Positions 16,589 through 24,815 of a stretch of 38,072 nucleotides of DNA are shown here, piece by piece (the first letter of the stretch is position 1; each line of letters opens with the position of its first letter). The DNA is taken from contig NZ_BAFW01000137.1 in assembly GCF_000308535.1 (NCBI RefSeq), positions 1 to 38,072 on the forward strand, written 5' to 3'. The DNA comes from Nocardia cerradoensis NBRC 101014. GTDB lineage: Bacteria > Actinomycetota > Actinomycetes > Mycobacteriales > Mycobacteriaceae. Both the position numbers and the translations under genes were made by a program. The notes beneath the pieces are model-generated. The model saw only the letters and a list, made by a program, of their open reading frames with translations, searched no databases and had not been told where the DNA came from.

Positions 16589-17815
16589 CTACTCCGCCAC
16601 ATCCGTCCACGTCACCGGAAGTTCGTGCACCCCATAGATATTCATATCGGTCCGCAACGCCACCTCGTCGGCCGGGACGGCCAGGGCCAGGGTCGGGAAG
16701 CGGCGTAGCAGGCCGGCGAATCCGGCGCGCATCTCGAGCCGCGCGAGTTGCTGACCGAGGCACAGGTGCATGCCGTGACCGAAGGACAGGTGGCCGCGGG
16801 CCGTGCGACGCACATCGAGGGTGTCGGGGTCGTCGAAGCGGCGCGGGTCGCGGTTGGCGGCCAGCAGCGAGACGACGACGGTCGAACCCTTGCCGATCGT
16901 TTCGCCGCCGAGTTCGATGTCCTCGGTGGCGTAGCGGTAGAAGATGTCGGCGACCGAGAGGTAGCGCATGAGTTCTTCCACCGCATCGGGAATCAGAGCC
17001 GGATCGGCACGCAGTTCGTCCGCCTGTTGCGGATGTTCGAGCAGCGCGAAGGTGCCGAGCCCCAGCATGTTCGCGGTGGTCTCGTGCCCCGCCAGCAGGA
17101 GCAGGAAGGCGATGCCGGTCAGTTCCTCGACGGTGAGGTCGTCGTGGCGGGCCAGGTCGGACAGGATGTCCTCACCCGGTTCGGCTCGCTTGCGGACGAC
17201 CAGTTCGGCCAGATAGGACGTCAGCGCGCCGTAGGCCGCCATCTTCTCCTCGAGCGCCTGGTCCTTGACGAGGAATTTCGCCGAGTTGACCTGGAAGGTG
17301 TCGCGATCCTCGTAGGGAACGCCGAGCAGTTCGCAGATCACCAGCGAGGGCACCGGCAGGGCGAACTCCGCGACCAGGTCGACCGGCGGGGTCAGCCGCG
17401 CCATCGCGTCCAGTCGCGCCTCCACGACGTCCACGATGTGGTCCTCGAGCTGCTTCATCCGTCTGACGGTGAAGGCGCCGACGAGCTTGCGCCGCAACCG
17501 GGTGTGGTCCGGCGCGTCCATCGCGATGAAGACGCCGGGGATCTGCGGCGACGGCTCGGTGGCCACGGGCATGCCCGGAATCTCGTAGGGCACATGCAGA
17601 ACGCCGATGTCCTGACGCGAGCTGAACCGGGAGTCGGCCAGCAGGCTGCGCACCTCGTCGTAGCCGGTGACGAGCCAGCCCTCGTGGCCGTCGGGAAAGA
17701 TCATCGGACTGACCGGGCGGGCATCGCGCAGCCGGGTGATTTCGCGGGGCGGATCGAAGGGCCCCGCATTGCGTTCCATGGGCAGGCCGTGCGGGACGGA
17801 AACCGTTCGGGTCAT
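16589..17815 (-). CDS. Cytochrome P450
   Basis: 408 residues from ATG 17815, preceded by GAGAGGAAAACGCC. The P450 motifs are complete: I-helix oxygen-binding AGHETTAN, K-helix EELMR (ExxR), meander region near PRRFDDPDTLDVRR, and haem loop FGHGMHLCLGQQLAR with Cys352 as ligand. PDHTRLRRKLVGAFT is the conserved C-helix. The size and soluble N-terminus fit bacterial class I P450s (CYP105/107-like), which need a separate ferredoxin and reductase; none is adjacent. It lies 31 bp after the DUF4097 gene on the same strand, with a similar leader, so the two are probably co-transcribed under the SARP-type promoter. Substrate unknown. Confidence 0.93.
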   Translation of the reverse strand: MTRTVSVPHGLPMERNAGPFDPPREITRLRDARPVSPMIFPDGHEGWLVTGYDEVRSLLADSRFSSRQDIGVLHVPYEIPGMPVATEPSPQIPGVFIAMDAPDHTRLRRKLVGAFTVRRMKQLEDHIVDVVEARLDAMARLTPPVDLVAEFALPVPSLVICELLGVPYEDRDTFQVNSAKFLVKDQALEEKMAAYGALTSYLAELVVRKRAEPGEDILSDLARHDDLTVEELTGIAFLLLLAGHETTANMLGLGTFALLEHPQQADELRADPALIPDAVEELMRYLSVADIFYRYATEDIELGGETIGKGSTVVVSLLAANRDPRRFDDPDTLDVRRTARGHLSFGHGMHLCLGQQLARLEMRAGFAGLLRRFPTLALAVPADEVALRTDMNIYGVHELPVTWTDVAE

Positions 17816-17846
17816 GGCGTTTTCCTCTCGAAAGAGACGACGGGAG

Positions 17847-18491
17847 TCAGGCGGCGGACGCGTGCCGGATGATGACGTTGCCGAACGCGTTGCGCGCGTA
17901 TACCCGCACGGTGTGCTCGTCGTCCTGGGCACCGTCGACCGGTCCCAGCTGGTTGTGCACGGCGCCGCGCGCGACGCTGGTCTCCAGCCGCGCCGCACTG
18001 CCCGGGCGGATGCCGACCTCGAGCTCGCCCGTCGAGGTCTCCAGCCGGAGCACACCGCGCGTGGCCTCCGCGATCCGGATATTGCCCTGGGCGGTCTTCG
18101 CGGTCACCGAACCGAGCGGGCGTTCGACGACGATGTCACCGGCCGACACCTCCAGAACGCATTCGCCGAGTTCGCCGGCGCCGAGGATTCGGCCCACACC
18201 GGCGGTGCCCTGGAAACGGGAGCCGGCCGGCACCTCGATGGCCACCTCGATCGTCGGATTGCCGCCGAAGGGGCTGTAGGTCCGCCAGTCCTTCGGCGTC
18301 GTCACGGTCAGGGTGCCGTCGACGAACTCGACCCGCGTCTGCTCGGCGGCGCGCACATCGCCCTTCTTGGCCGCGTCGGCGGGGCGGACCGCGACGACGG
18401 TGTCGGTGCGATCGGAGGCGGTGACGGTGACGGTGCCGGACAGCACCTCGACGGCGACGGCGATGGGTTCCGGGGTCTGGAAAGCAGGCAT
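17847..18491 (-). CDS. DUF4097-family beta-repeat protein
   Basis: 214 residues from ATG 18491 with a CAGGAGA site. The protein is a ladder of short strands: VAVEVLSGTVTVTAS, VEFVDGTLTVTTPKDW, SRFQGTAGVGRILGAGELG, CVLEVSAGDIVVERPLGSVTAKTAQGNIRI, LETSTGELEVGI and TVRVYARNAFGNVIIRHA. This is the layout of the DUF4097 putative adhesin or beta-helix family. It has no signal peptide. A second possible start is the GTG at 18584, in frame 31 codons upstream and placed exactly as the drrA-like start is in the duplicated promoter; it would add VNSTAIRTAD and more. DUF4097 genes often neighbour SARP regulators and ABC-2 exporters. Role unknown. Confidence 0.8.
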   Translation of the reverse strand: MPAFQTPEPIAVAVEVLSGTVTVTASDRTDTVVAVRPADAAKKGDVRAAEQTRVEFVDGTLTVTTPKDWRTYSPFGGNPTIEVAIEVPAGSRFQGTAGVGRILGAGELGECVLEVSAGDIVVERPLGSVTAKTAQGNIRIAEATRGVLRLETSTGELEVGIRPGSAARLETSVARGAVHNQLGPVDGAQDDEHTVRVYARNAFGNVIIRHASAA

Positions 18492-18591
18492 GGCGTTCTC
18501 CTGGGTTCTGCTGGGAATCGGGCGGCGGGATCGGGGGATCCGGCCGGTGAACCGGTCCGCGGTGCGGATCGCTGTGCTGTTCACGAGAACT

Positions 18592-18646
18592 ACTGTCGCC
18601 GCGGCGGCTGATATCGGGCTGACGCCGGGCTGACATCTCCGCTGAC
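18592..18646. promoter_or_regulatory. Candidate SARP operator/promoter, copy 1
   Basis: Plus-strand direct repeats GCTGAT (18607), GCTGAC (18618), GCTGAC (18629) and GCTGAC (18641) are spaced 11, 11 and 12 bp. On the minus strand these read as heptamers TATCAGC, CGTCAGC and TGTCAGC. A -10-like GACAGT (18597 to 18592) lies nine bases beyond the last heptamer, and a GTG (18584) seven bases further. SARP regulators bind heptamer repeats at 11-bp spacing just upstream of -10 boxes. The site lies between the DUF4097-P450 genes and the SARP gene. Confidence 0.7.
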
Positions 18647-18703
18647 ATGGTGTTTCCGCTGGTGGGATGGGTGATCTCACACCGGTCGGTCCGCCACGGC
18701 AGA

Positions 18704-21700
18704 ATGTGGCGGGTGCGAATCGGGATGCTTGGAACGCTCGACATCCGAGCAGATGACGGTGAAGTGATCGAGGTACCGGGCGCCCGGTTGCGGGCGCTGT
18801 TGATCGCCCTCGCGCTGGAACCGGGCCGCGCGGTCCCCAGAACGACCCTGGTCGACTGGATCTGGGGTGAGCAACCACCCGCGGACGCGGCGAATGCGTT
18901 GCAGGCGTTGGTTTCCCGGCTGCGGCGAGTGCTGCCGGACGGATCGCTCGACGGGCAGGCGGGCGGCTACCGGCTGGCGGTGGATCCGGGCGCGGTCGAC
19001 GCGTTGCGGTTCGAACGGCTCCTCGATCAGGCTCGTGGCGGCGACGTCGTCCGGCAGACGCATCTGCTGCGCGAGGCGCTGGGGCTGTGGCGCGGGGCGC
19101 CGATGCAGGACATCGATGTGCGCGACAGCGAGGCGGTCGCGGCGGTGGTCACCCGCTTGGAGGGGTTGCATCTGGCCGCGCTGGAGGATCTGTACGACGC
19201 GGAGATCCGCCTCGGCCGCGGCGCGGAACTGGTCGCCGAACTCACCGAGCTGGTCGCCCGGCATCCGGTCCGGGAACGACTGATCGCCGCCTTGATGCGG
19301 GCCCTGGCGGCGGCGGGCCGCGGCGCCGAGGCACTGCTCGTCTACCAGCGGGCCCGCGAAGCCCTCGCCGACACCCTGGGCGTGGATCCCTCGCCGGAAC
19401 TGTCCGACCTGCACGTGGCCCTGCTGCGCGGCGAAGCGGGACCCCGCGACAACGAGCGCAAGACCAACCTGCGGGCCGAATTGACCAGGTACGTCGGCAA
19501 ATACACCGATATCGCCGCAGTGCGCGAACTCCTGGCGAACCATCGGCTCACCACCCTGACCGGGCCGGGCGGTTCCGGGAAGACCAGGCTGGCGCTGGAA
19601 ACCGCACGCACCCTGCTCGACGATCTGCCGGACGGTGCGTGGCTGGTGGAACTGGCGGCCGTCGGCGCCGACGGTGACGTCGCGCAATCGGCCCTCGCCG
19701 CCTTCGGGCTGCGGGACGCGCTGCTCGGCGGCGCACCGGACGCGGAACCGGTGGACCGGCTCGTGGCGGCTATCCGCGACCGCGAGACGCTGCTGATCCT
19801 GGACAACTGCGAGCACGTGATCGACTCCGCGGCGGCCTTCGCCCACCGGGTGCTCGGCGAATGCCGGGGCCTGCGAATCCTGGCCACGAGCCGGGAACCG
19901 CTCGGCATCACCGGCGAGGCGCTGTGGCAAGTGGCGCCGCTGGCGTTGCCTGCCGCGGACGCGACCCCGGCCGAGATCGAATCCTCCCCCGCCGTGCAAT
20001 TGTTGCGCGACCGGGCCGGCGCGGTCCGCACCGATCTGGAGACGACCGACCCCGCCACTCTGTCGACCATCGCGCGGATCTGTCGCGCGCTCGACGGCAT
20101 ACCGCTGGCCATCGAACTGGCGGCGGCACGGTTGCGCACCATGTCCCTCGACCAGCTCGCCGACCGCCTCGACGATCGGTTCCGGCTGCTCACCGGTGGC
20201 AGCCGGACCGCCATCGCGCAGCATCGGACGCTGCGCGCGGTGGTGGATTGGAGCTGGGAACTGCTGACCGATGCGGAGCGGACGGTGCTGCGCAGGCTGG
20301 CCGTCTTCGCCGGCGGAGCGAGCCTGGAGGCGGCCGAGCGGATCTGCGCGGGCGCATCCGACGCGCCGGGAGACGTCGAGCAATGGGAGGTGCTCGAACT
20401 GCTGACGGCGCTGACCGAGAAGTCGCTGCTGCTCACCTCGCCGGACACCGAACCCCGCTACCGGATGCTCGAGACGATCAGGCGGTACGCCTACGATCGC
20501 CTGGTCGAGGCGGGCGAAACGGAACAGGTACGACGGCAACACCTTTCGTACTTCACGACCCTCGCCGAGACCGCGGAGCCGCATCTGCGCCGCGCCGAGC
20601 AGTTGGAGTGGCTCGCGAAACTCGAGGCCGAACACGACAACATCGCGGTCGCCCTGCGCGGCGCGCTCGCCGACGACGATGCGGCGGGAGCGTTGCGGCT
20701 CGCGGCGGCCGCGGGCTGGTACTGGTGGCTCGGCGGGCACAAAGCCGAAGGTATGGAACTGATCACCGCCGCGGCACGAAGCGGCGGGCACGAAGGCGGC
20801 AGCGAAGCATCACCACGCAGTGCCCTCGACAGTGCCGCCGACAACCCAGCACGCATCGGCGGGCACGAAGGCGGCAGCGAGAGTTCCCGCACCGCAGACG
20901 GTTCCGGGGACGACGAATTCCGGGCCAGGGTCTACGGCCTGATCGTGCATTTCATGAGTTCCGGGCCGAACGACGAGCACCAGGTGGCGGAATGGGTGCA
21001 CAAGGCCTACCAGCTGGGCCGAAACAGCGAATCCGACTATCCGCTACTGGCTTTCATCGGCGCTCTGCAACGCATGTTGCGCGGCGGAGACGAATTCCTG
21101 ACCGCATTCGAACCACTGCTCACCCACGACGATCCCTGGGTGCGCGCACTGGCCCGGCTACAGGTGGGCAAGGCGCGCATCGCCCTCGGCTTCCCCGGCC
21201 GGGAAGCCGACGACCATCTCGAGACGGCACTGGCGGAGTTCCGGGCGCTCGGCGAGCGCTGGGGTATGTCGTTCGCGCTGACCGAATTGGCCAACAGGAT
21301 CGCCATGCGCGGCGAATTCGCCACGGCCTGTGCGTATCTGGACGAGGCGATCGCGGTCGTCACCGAGGTCGGCGCCATCGAGGACGTTTTCCTGATCCGG
21401 GCGCGTCAAGCTCAACTGTATTGGCTGCAGGGTGATGCGGAGGCGAGCGCCGACGCCATGTCCGAGGCGCAGCGATACGCCGACCGGTCCGCCTGGCCGA
21501 ACGCACTGGCCGAATTCGCGTTCACGAAGGCGGAGCTGGCGCGGTGGCAGGGCGATACGGAACAGGCCCGCCGGCAGATCGAGATCGCTACTTCCGCACA
21601 GGGCGGCGACGCCGACCAGAGCTACGTCGACGCCTTGCGCAATCACCAGCTGGGTTGTCTCACAACCGATCTGAATGTCGCCCGCACACTGCACGCCGCG

Positions 21701-21982
21701 GCGTTCCGCGCCGCGACCGGCGCCGGCTACGCACCTCTCACCGCCCTGATTGTGGTGGGGATCGCGGATCTGGCGTCGCGGGCCGAACAGGACGAACAGG
21801 CGGTCCGGTTGCTGGCGGCCAGTGCCGCGATCCGGGGCCTGGTCGACCGGTCCCAGCCGGATGTGGCGCGGATCGAGCAGACAGCACGACGTCGCCTCGG
21901 TGACCAGCGGTTCACCGAGGCGACGAAGGAAGGGGCAGAGGCCGAGTGGGAGGAATTGGTGGCGGCTACGCTCGCTTGTTGA
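18704..21982 (+). CDS. SARP (AfsR-like) regulator with NB-ARC and TPR regions
   Basis: 1092 residues from ATG 18704; a GTG at 18713 is equally possible, as neither has a clear Shine-Dalgarno sequence. The N-terminal OmpR-type winged helix (RIGMLGTLDIRADDGEVIEV ... ALQALVSRLRRVLPDG) is followed by the bacterial transcriptional activation domain (FERLLDQARGGDVVRQTHLLREALGLWRGAP ... LLVYQRAREALADTLGVDPSPEL). Next is an NB-ARC ATPase: Walker A GPGGSGKTR near 286-294, Walker B LLILDNCEHV, and GIPLAIELAAARLR. The C-terminal half is TPR-like. This is the AfsR architecture of activators that open secondary-metabolite or resistance promoters. A 24-bp in-frame repeat marks a linker. It converges with the exporter genes, its stop overlapping theirs by 17 bp. 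Confidence 0.92.
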   Translation: MWRVRIGMLGTLDIRADDGEVIEVPGARLRALLIALALEPGRAVPRTTLVDWIWGEQPPADAANALQALVSRLRRVLPDGSLDGQAGGYRLAVDPGAVDALRFERLLDQARGGDVVRQTHLLREALGLWRGAPMQDIDVRDSEAVAAVVTRLEGLHLAALEDLYDAEIRLGRGAELVAELTELVARHPVRERLIAALMRALAAAGRGAEALLVYQRAREALADTLGVDPSPELSDLHVALLRGEAGPRDNERKTNLRAELTRYVGKYTDIAAVRELLANHRLTTLTGPGGSGKTRLALETARTLLDDLPDGAWLVELAAVGADGDVAQSALAAFGLRDALLGGAPDAEPVDRLVAAIRDRETLLILDNCEHVIDSAAAFAHRVLGECRGLRILATSREPLGITGEALWQVAPLALPAADATPAEIESSPAVQLLRDRAGAVRTDLETTDPATLSTIARICRALDGIPLAIELAAARLRTMSLDQLADRLDDRFRLLTGGSRTAIAQHRTLRAVVDWSWELLTDAERTVLRRLAVFAGGASLEAAERICAGASDAPGDVEQWEVLELLTALTEKSLLLTSPDTEPRYRMLETIRRYAYDRLVEAGETEQVRRQHLSYFTTLAETAEPHLRRAEQLEWLAKLEAEHDNIAVALRGALADDDAAGALRLAAAAGWYWWLGGHKAEGMELITAAARSGGHEGGSEASPRSALDSAADNPARIGGHEGGSESSRTADGSGDDEFRARVYGLIVHFMSSGPNDEHQVAEWVHKAYQLGRNSESDYPLLAFIGALQRMLRGGDEFLTAFEPLLTHDDPWVRALARLQVGKARIALGFPGREADDHLETALAEFRALGERWGMSFALTELANRIAMRGEFATACAYLDEAIAVVTEVGAIEDVFLIRARQAQLYWLQGDAEASADAMSEAQRYADRSAWPNALAEFAFTKAELARWQGDTEQARRQIEIATSAQGGDADQSYVDALRNHQLGCLTTDLNVARTLHAAAFRAATGAGYAPLTALIVVGIADLASRAEQDEQAVRLLAASAAIRGLVDRSQPDVARIEQTARRRLGDQRFTEATKEGAEAEWEELVAATLAC
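20782..20880 (+). repeat. 24-bp direct repeat inside the SARP gene
   Basis: The same 24 bases occur at 20782-20805 and 20857-20880, starting exactly 75 bp (25 codons) apart. Each encodes GGHEGGSE in frame. The block falls in a Gly/Ser/Ala-rich linker between NB-ARC and TPR regions and looks like a low-complexity insertion. Confidence 0.85.
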
Positions 21983-22733
21983 ACGTGGCACGCGACCAGA
22001 GGAATCCGACCACGGCGAATCCGGCGCACCAGGCCAGCGCGGCGGCCGTATAACCGCCGGACGGATGGCCTTCGAGAAATCCGCGCAGCGATTCGATGAT
22101 CGGCGTGAACGGCTGGTACTGCGCGAACTGCCGGATACCCTGGCCCATCTTGTCGGCCGGCACGATCGCACTGCTCACGAAGGGCAGCATGATGAGCGGC
22201 ACCACGCTCATACCGGCGGATTCCGGTGTCTTCGCGGCCATTCCGAGTGCGACGGTGAGCCAGGATGCCGCGAACGAGGTCGCGACCATGATGCCGATGG
22301 CGGCGAGCCAGTCGGTCGCGCTCGCGGGCGGTCGGAACCCCAGTGCGAAGGCCACACCGATGACGGCCGCGATGGCGACCAGGTTGGTCAGCATGGTCGC
22401 CGCCACGTGACCGATCAGGACGGCACTGCGGGAGACGTCCATGACCTTGAATCGGTTGATGATGCCCTTCGCCATATCGGAGCTCACCGACACCGCGGTG
22501 CCGGACAGGCCGTAGCTGATGGCCAGCAGGATCAAACCCGGTGTGGCGTAGTCGATGTAGTGGCCGCCGACATCGAAGGCGTTGCCGAAGACGTAGACGA
22601 AGATCAGCATCATCACGACCGGCATCAGGGCCGCGTTGAAGATGGTGACGGGACTGCGGGTGATGTGGGTGAAGTTGCGGCCCAACATCTTCGACGCATC
22701 GGACAGGGGTGCGGGCATGGTGATCGTACTCAT
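21966..22733 (-). CDS. ABC-2 exporter permease (DrrB-like)
   Basis: 255 residues. Six membrane segments are visible, starting FNAALMPVVMMLIFVYVFGNAF, then YIDYATPGLILLAISYGLSG. GIINRFKVMDVSRSAVLIGHVAATM is the conserved cytoplasmic loop of DrrB-type permeases. MSVVPLIMLPFVSSAIVPADKMG and the final AALAWCAGFAVVGFLW follow. DrrB forms the membrane channel for drug or lipid export with DrrA. Its ATG at 22733 overlaps the end of the ATPase gene by four bases, so translation is coupled. The stop lies inside the end of the convergent SARP gene. Confidence 0.92.
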   Translation of the reverse strand: MSTITMPAPLSDASKMLGRNFTHITRSPVTIFNAALMPVVMMLIFVYVFGNAFDVGGHYIDYATPGLILLAISYGLSGTAVSVSSDMAKGIINRFKVMDVSRSAVLIGHVAATMLTNLVAIAAVIGVAFALGFRPPASATDWLAAIGIMVATSFAASWLTVALGMAAKTPESAGMSVVPLIMLPFVSSAIVPADKMGQGIRQFAQYQPFTPIIESLRGFLEGHPSGGYTAAALAWCAGFAVVGFLWSRATFNKRA

Positions 22734-23674
22734 CGCGGGGAAACCTCCGTGGTCGCGTGACCGGTCAGGGAAAGGAAAACGTCGTCGAGATCGGGGGTGT
22801 GGACGGTGACCTCCTCGGCCTCGACCAAGGACTCGGCGAGCCGATCCAGCAGGTGGCGCAGCGATTTCGTGCCGCCGTTGCCGGGGACGCGCAAGGTCAG
22901 CGCGCTGTCGTCACGGGTGGCGCCGGGCAGGCTGCGCGCGGCGGCATCCAGTTCCTCGGGTTGGGTGAAACGAAGCTGGATGTGGCTGCCGGGCACCAGG
23001 CGCTTGAGGTCGTCGGGTGTGCCTTCGGCGACGATGCGCCCCTGGTCGAGTACCGCGATCCGGTCGGCCAGCTGGTCGGCTTCCTCGAGGTACTGGGTGG
23101 TGAGGAAGATCGTCACGCCCTCGGATGTCAACTCCCGCACGATGTCCCACATGGTGCGCCGGCTGCGCGGGTCCAGTCCGGTGGTCGGCTCGTCCAGAAA
23201 GACGATCTGCGGTTTGGTGACCAGCGTCATCGCCAGATCCAGCTTCCGGCGCATACCGCCGGAGTAGGTCGCCGCCCGCTTACCCGCGGACTCCACCAGA
23301 TCGAACCGCTCCAGCAGGTCGGCCACCACCCGCTTGCCCGCATCCCCGCGCAGACGATGCAGCCCCGCCATCAGGCGCAGGTTCTCCTCGCCCGTCAGCA
23401 GATCGTCCACCGCCGCGAACTGGCCGGTCACCCCGATCGCCGCCCGCACCGCCTTGCCCTCGGTGGCGAGATCGTGTCCCGCGATGCGAGCCGTGCCGCC
23501 GTCGGCCTTCGCCAACGTGGTCAACACGTTCACGGTCGTCGTCTTCCCGGCCCCGTTCGGACCGAGCAGCGAGAAGATGGTCCCGGCCTCGATGGTCAGA
23601 TCGATCCCGTCGAGGATCGTCTTGTCCCCGTATGCCTTCCGCAACCCGGCGGCGGCAATTGCTGTGCTGTTCAT
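22730..23674 (-). CDS. ABC exporter ATPase (DrrA-like)
   Basis: 314 residues from ATG 23674. Walker A LLGPNGAGKTTTVNVLTTL, Q-loop GVTGQFAAVDDLLTGEENL, signature YSGGMRRKLDLAMTL, Walker B IVFLDEPTTGLDPRSR and switch loop LTTQYLEEAD are all present. The C-terminal region (RFTQPEELDAAARSLPG to TPDLDDVFLSLTGH) is the DrrA-type extension. It drives efflux of an antibiotic, metabolite or lipid with the DrrB-like permease. There is no Shine-Dalgarno sequence; a -10-like CACAGT ends seven bases before the ATG, so the mRNA is probably leaderless. Control by the SARP is predicted from copy 2 of the operator. Confidence 0.93.
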   Translation of the reverse strand: MNSTAIAAAGLRKAYGDKTILDGIDLTIEAGTIFSLLGPNGAGKTTTVNVLTTLAKADGGTARIAGHDLATEGKAVRAAIGVTGQFAAVDDLLTGEENLRLMAGLHRLRGDAGKRVVADLLERFDLVESAGKRAATYSGGMRRKLDLAMTLVTKPQIVFLDEPTTGLDPRSRRTMWDIVRELTSEGVTIFLTTQYLEEADQLADRIAVLDQGRIVAEGTPDDLKRLVPGSHIQLRFTQPEELDAAARSLPGATRDDSALTLRVPGNGGTKSLRHLLDRLAESLVEAEEVTVHTPDLDDVFLSLTGHATTEVSPR

Positions 23675-23681
23675 GGGGACA

Positions 23682-23736
23682 ACTGTGCGGCGGACGGCTG
23701 ATACGCCCCTGATGCCGGCCTGACACGACCGCTGAT
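23682..23736 (-). promoter_or_regulatory. Candidate SARP operator/promoter, copy 2
   Basis: On the plus strand GCTGAT (23697), CCTGAT (23708), CCTGAC (23719) and GCTGAT (23731) are spaced 11, 11 and 12 bp, the same geometry as copy 1. On the minus strand, the -10-like CACAGT (23687 to 23682) follows, then the drrA-like ATG (23674). The repeat-to-start gap is 22 nt in both copies. The shared sequence continues into the first six codons (NSTAI). Confidence 0.72.
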
Positions 23737-23753
23737 ACGCCGGTTTCCCCTGG

Positions 23754-24194
23754 TCAGCCGATTTCCTCGGCCAAGCCGACGATGATGCCCTCGGGACCAC
23801 GGACGTAGCAGAGCCGGAAGATCTGTTCGTACTGCTCCACCGTGCCGACGAGTTCGGCGCCGTGCGCACGCAGGCGGGTGACGACGTCGTCGATATCGTC
23901 GACGGCGAACATGATGCGGCGAATGCCCAGTGTGTTGGCCGGAGCATGCCGCGGCTCGGACCGGACCGGTTGCGGCTCATGGAACATCGCGAGTTCCACC
24001 CGGCCGTGGCCGTCGGGAGTGCGCAGCATCGCGACCTCCTGCCGCACATCGTCGACGCCGATGATCCGTTCCACCCACCTGCCCTCGACCGGCCCCTTGT
24101 TCTCCAGTTCCATACCGAGTTCGACGAAGAACGCGATCACCGCGTCGATGTCCTCGACCACGATGAGCACGTTGTCCATCCGCTTGATCGCCAC
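23754..24194 (-). CDS. VOC-family (glyoxalase/bleomycin-resistance) protein
   Basis: 146 residues from GTG 24194 with GGAGGAGAGACC upstream. Two beta-alpha-beta-beta-beta modules are seen: DNVLIVVEDIDAVIAFFVELGMEL ... VELAMFHEP and GIRRIMFAVDDIDDVVTRLRAHGAEL ... FRLCYVRGPEGIIVGLAEE. The terminal E-rich strand GIIVGLAEE supplies a typical metal-binding Glu; the first-module metal position is not a clear His. VOC members are lyases, dioxygenases or drug-sequestering proteins. It sits directly upstream of the exporter operator on the same strand, so a role in the same resistance block is possible. Confidence 0.87.
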   Translation of the reverse strand: MAIKRMDNVLIVVEDIDAVIAFFVELGMELENKGPVEGRWVERIIGVDDVRQEVAMLRTPDGHGRVELAMFHEPQPVRSEPRHAPANTLGIRRIMFAVDDIDDVVTRLRAHGAELVGTVEQYEQIFRLCYVRGPEGIIVGLAEEIG

Positions 24195-24705
24195 GGTCTC
24201 TCCTCCGATCGCAGGCCCACGCAGTCTTCGCGAGTCCGCGAATCATGACGCGCTGCCGCGCCGAAACTCATCGGTGGGATCAATGGCGGGGACGACGGCC
24301 GGCCGGCGGGGATGGCATCAATAAGCCCCCGCCGCATTCGCGCTCAAGGGGTTTGGTTGTGAATTGATCTGGGCAAAGGAGGCCGGTCATAGAGAGACTA
24401 GAGCCGGCTCCCCGATACGGTTCCGCGCGCGCGTGAGTCGCATTTCAAACCTCTATTACATGCGTTTCTACCTGCATCGATGCACTGGCGAAAAATCATT
24501 GCAGCGCCACCGTCGGCAACAGCGTCCGAAATTCTGGACGCATGACCGAATTACTCGCACAGCAGGTCCCGCAGGCCGCCGTATGTGATCCGAACCATTT
24601 TCACGAAACGTTGCTAACGGGTCGGAGAACCGGGTCGATAAACGCCATACAACTGAAAATCGTGACGGAAAGAAATCATGTATCGACAACGACAGGAGAA
24701 GTCCC
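24195..24705. other. 510-bp gap with dyads; probable leader of a small ORF
   Basis: No protein-like frame is seen. The DNA is more AT-rich than its flanks. It contains a perfect 12-bp palindrome TGCATCGATGCA (24473-24484), a hairpin GCGTCC-N8-GGACGC (24532-24551), and a GCCGG ... GCCGGC dyad near 24390-24415. The 3' part leads into the small ORF at 24706 with an AGGAGA site. A long structured 5' leader or a small RNA is possible. Confidence 0.45.
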
Positions 24706-24801
24706 ATGGACCTGTCCACCGCGTTCAACCTCTTTCTCAGCTTGCTCGGCATCAACCTCGGCGCAGGCGGCCAGCTCGGCGCCGGCACCGGGTCGTCCTG
24801 A
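24706..24801 (+). CDS. 31-residue hydrophobic peptide
   Basis: The ATG at 24706 follows CAGGAGAAGTCCC, one of the best Shine-Dalgarno sites in the window, and the ORF ends with TGA at 24799-24801. The peptide starts MDLSTAFNLFLSLLGINLG and continues with a Gly/Ala-rich tail ending GTGSS. The first 20 residues could form one amphipathic or membrane helix. A strong hairpin terminator begins 14 bases after the stop. Ribosome-binding site, short ORF and terminator form a complete small gene. It lies alone between the VOC gene and the WYL regulator. Function is unknown; a membrane-acting, signalling or toxin-like peptide are guesses. Confidence 0.6.
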   Translation: MDLSTAFNLFLSLLGINLGAGGQLGAGTGSS

Positions 24802-24815
24802 GCGCCCATAATCGT

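Noticed and set aside
18677..20791. A 704-codon minus-strand open frame
   Set aside because: Antisense shadow of the SARP regulator with no domain of its own.
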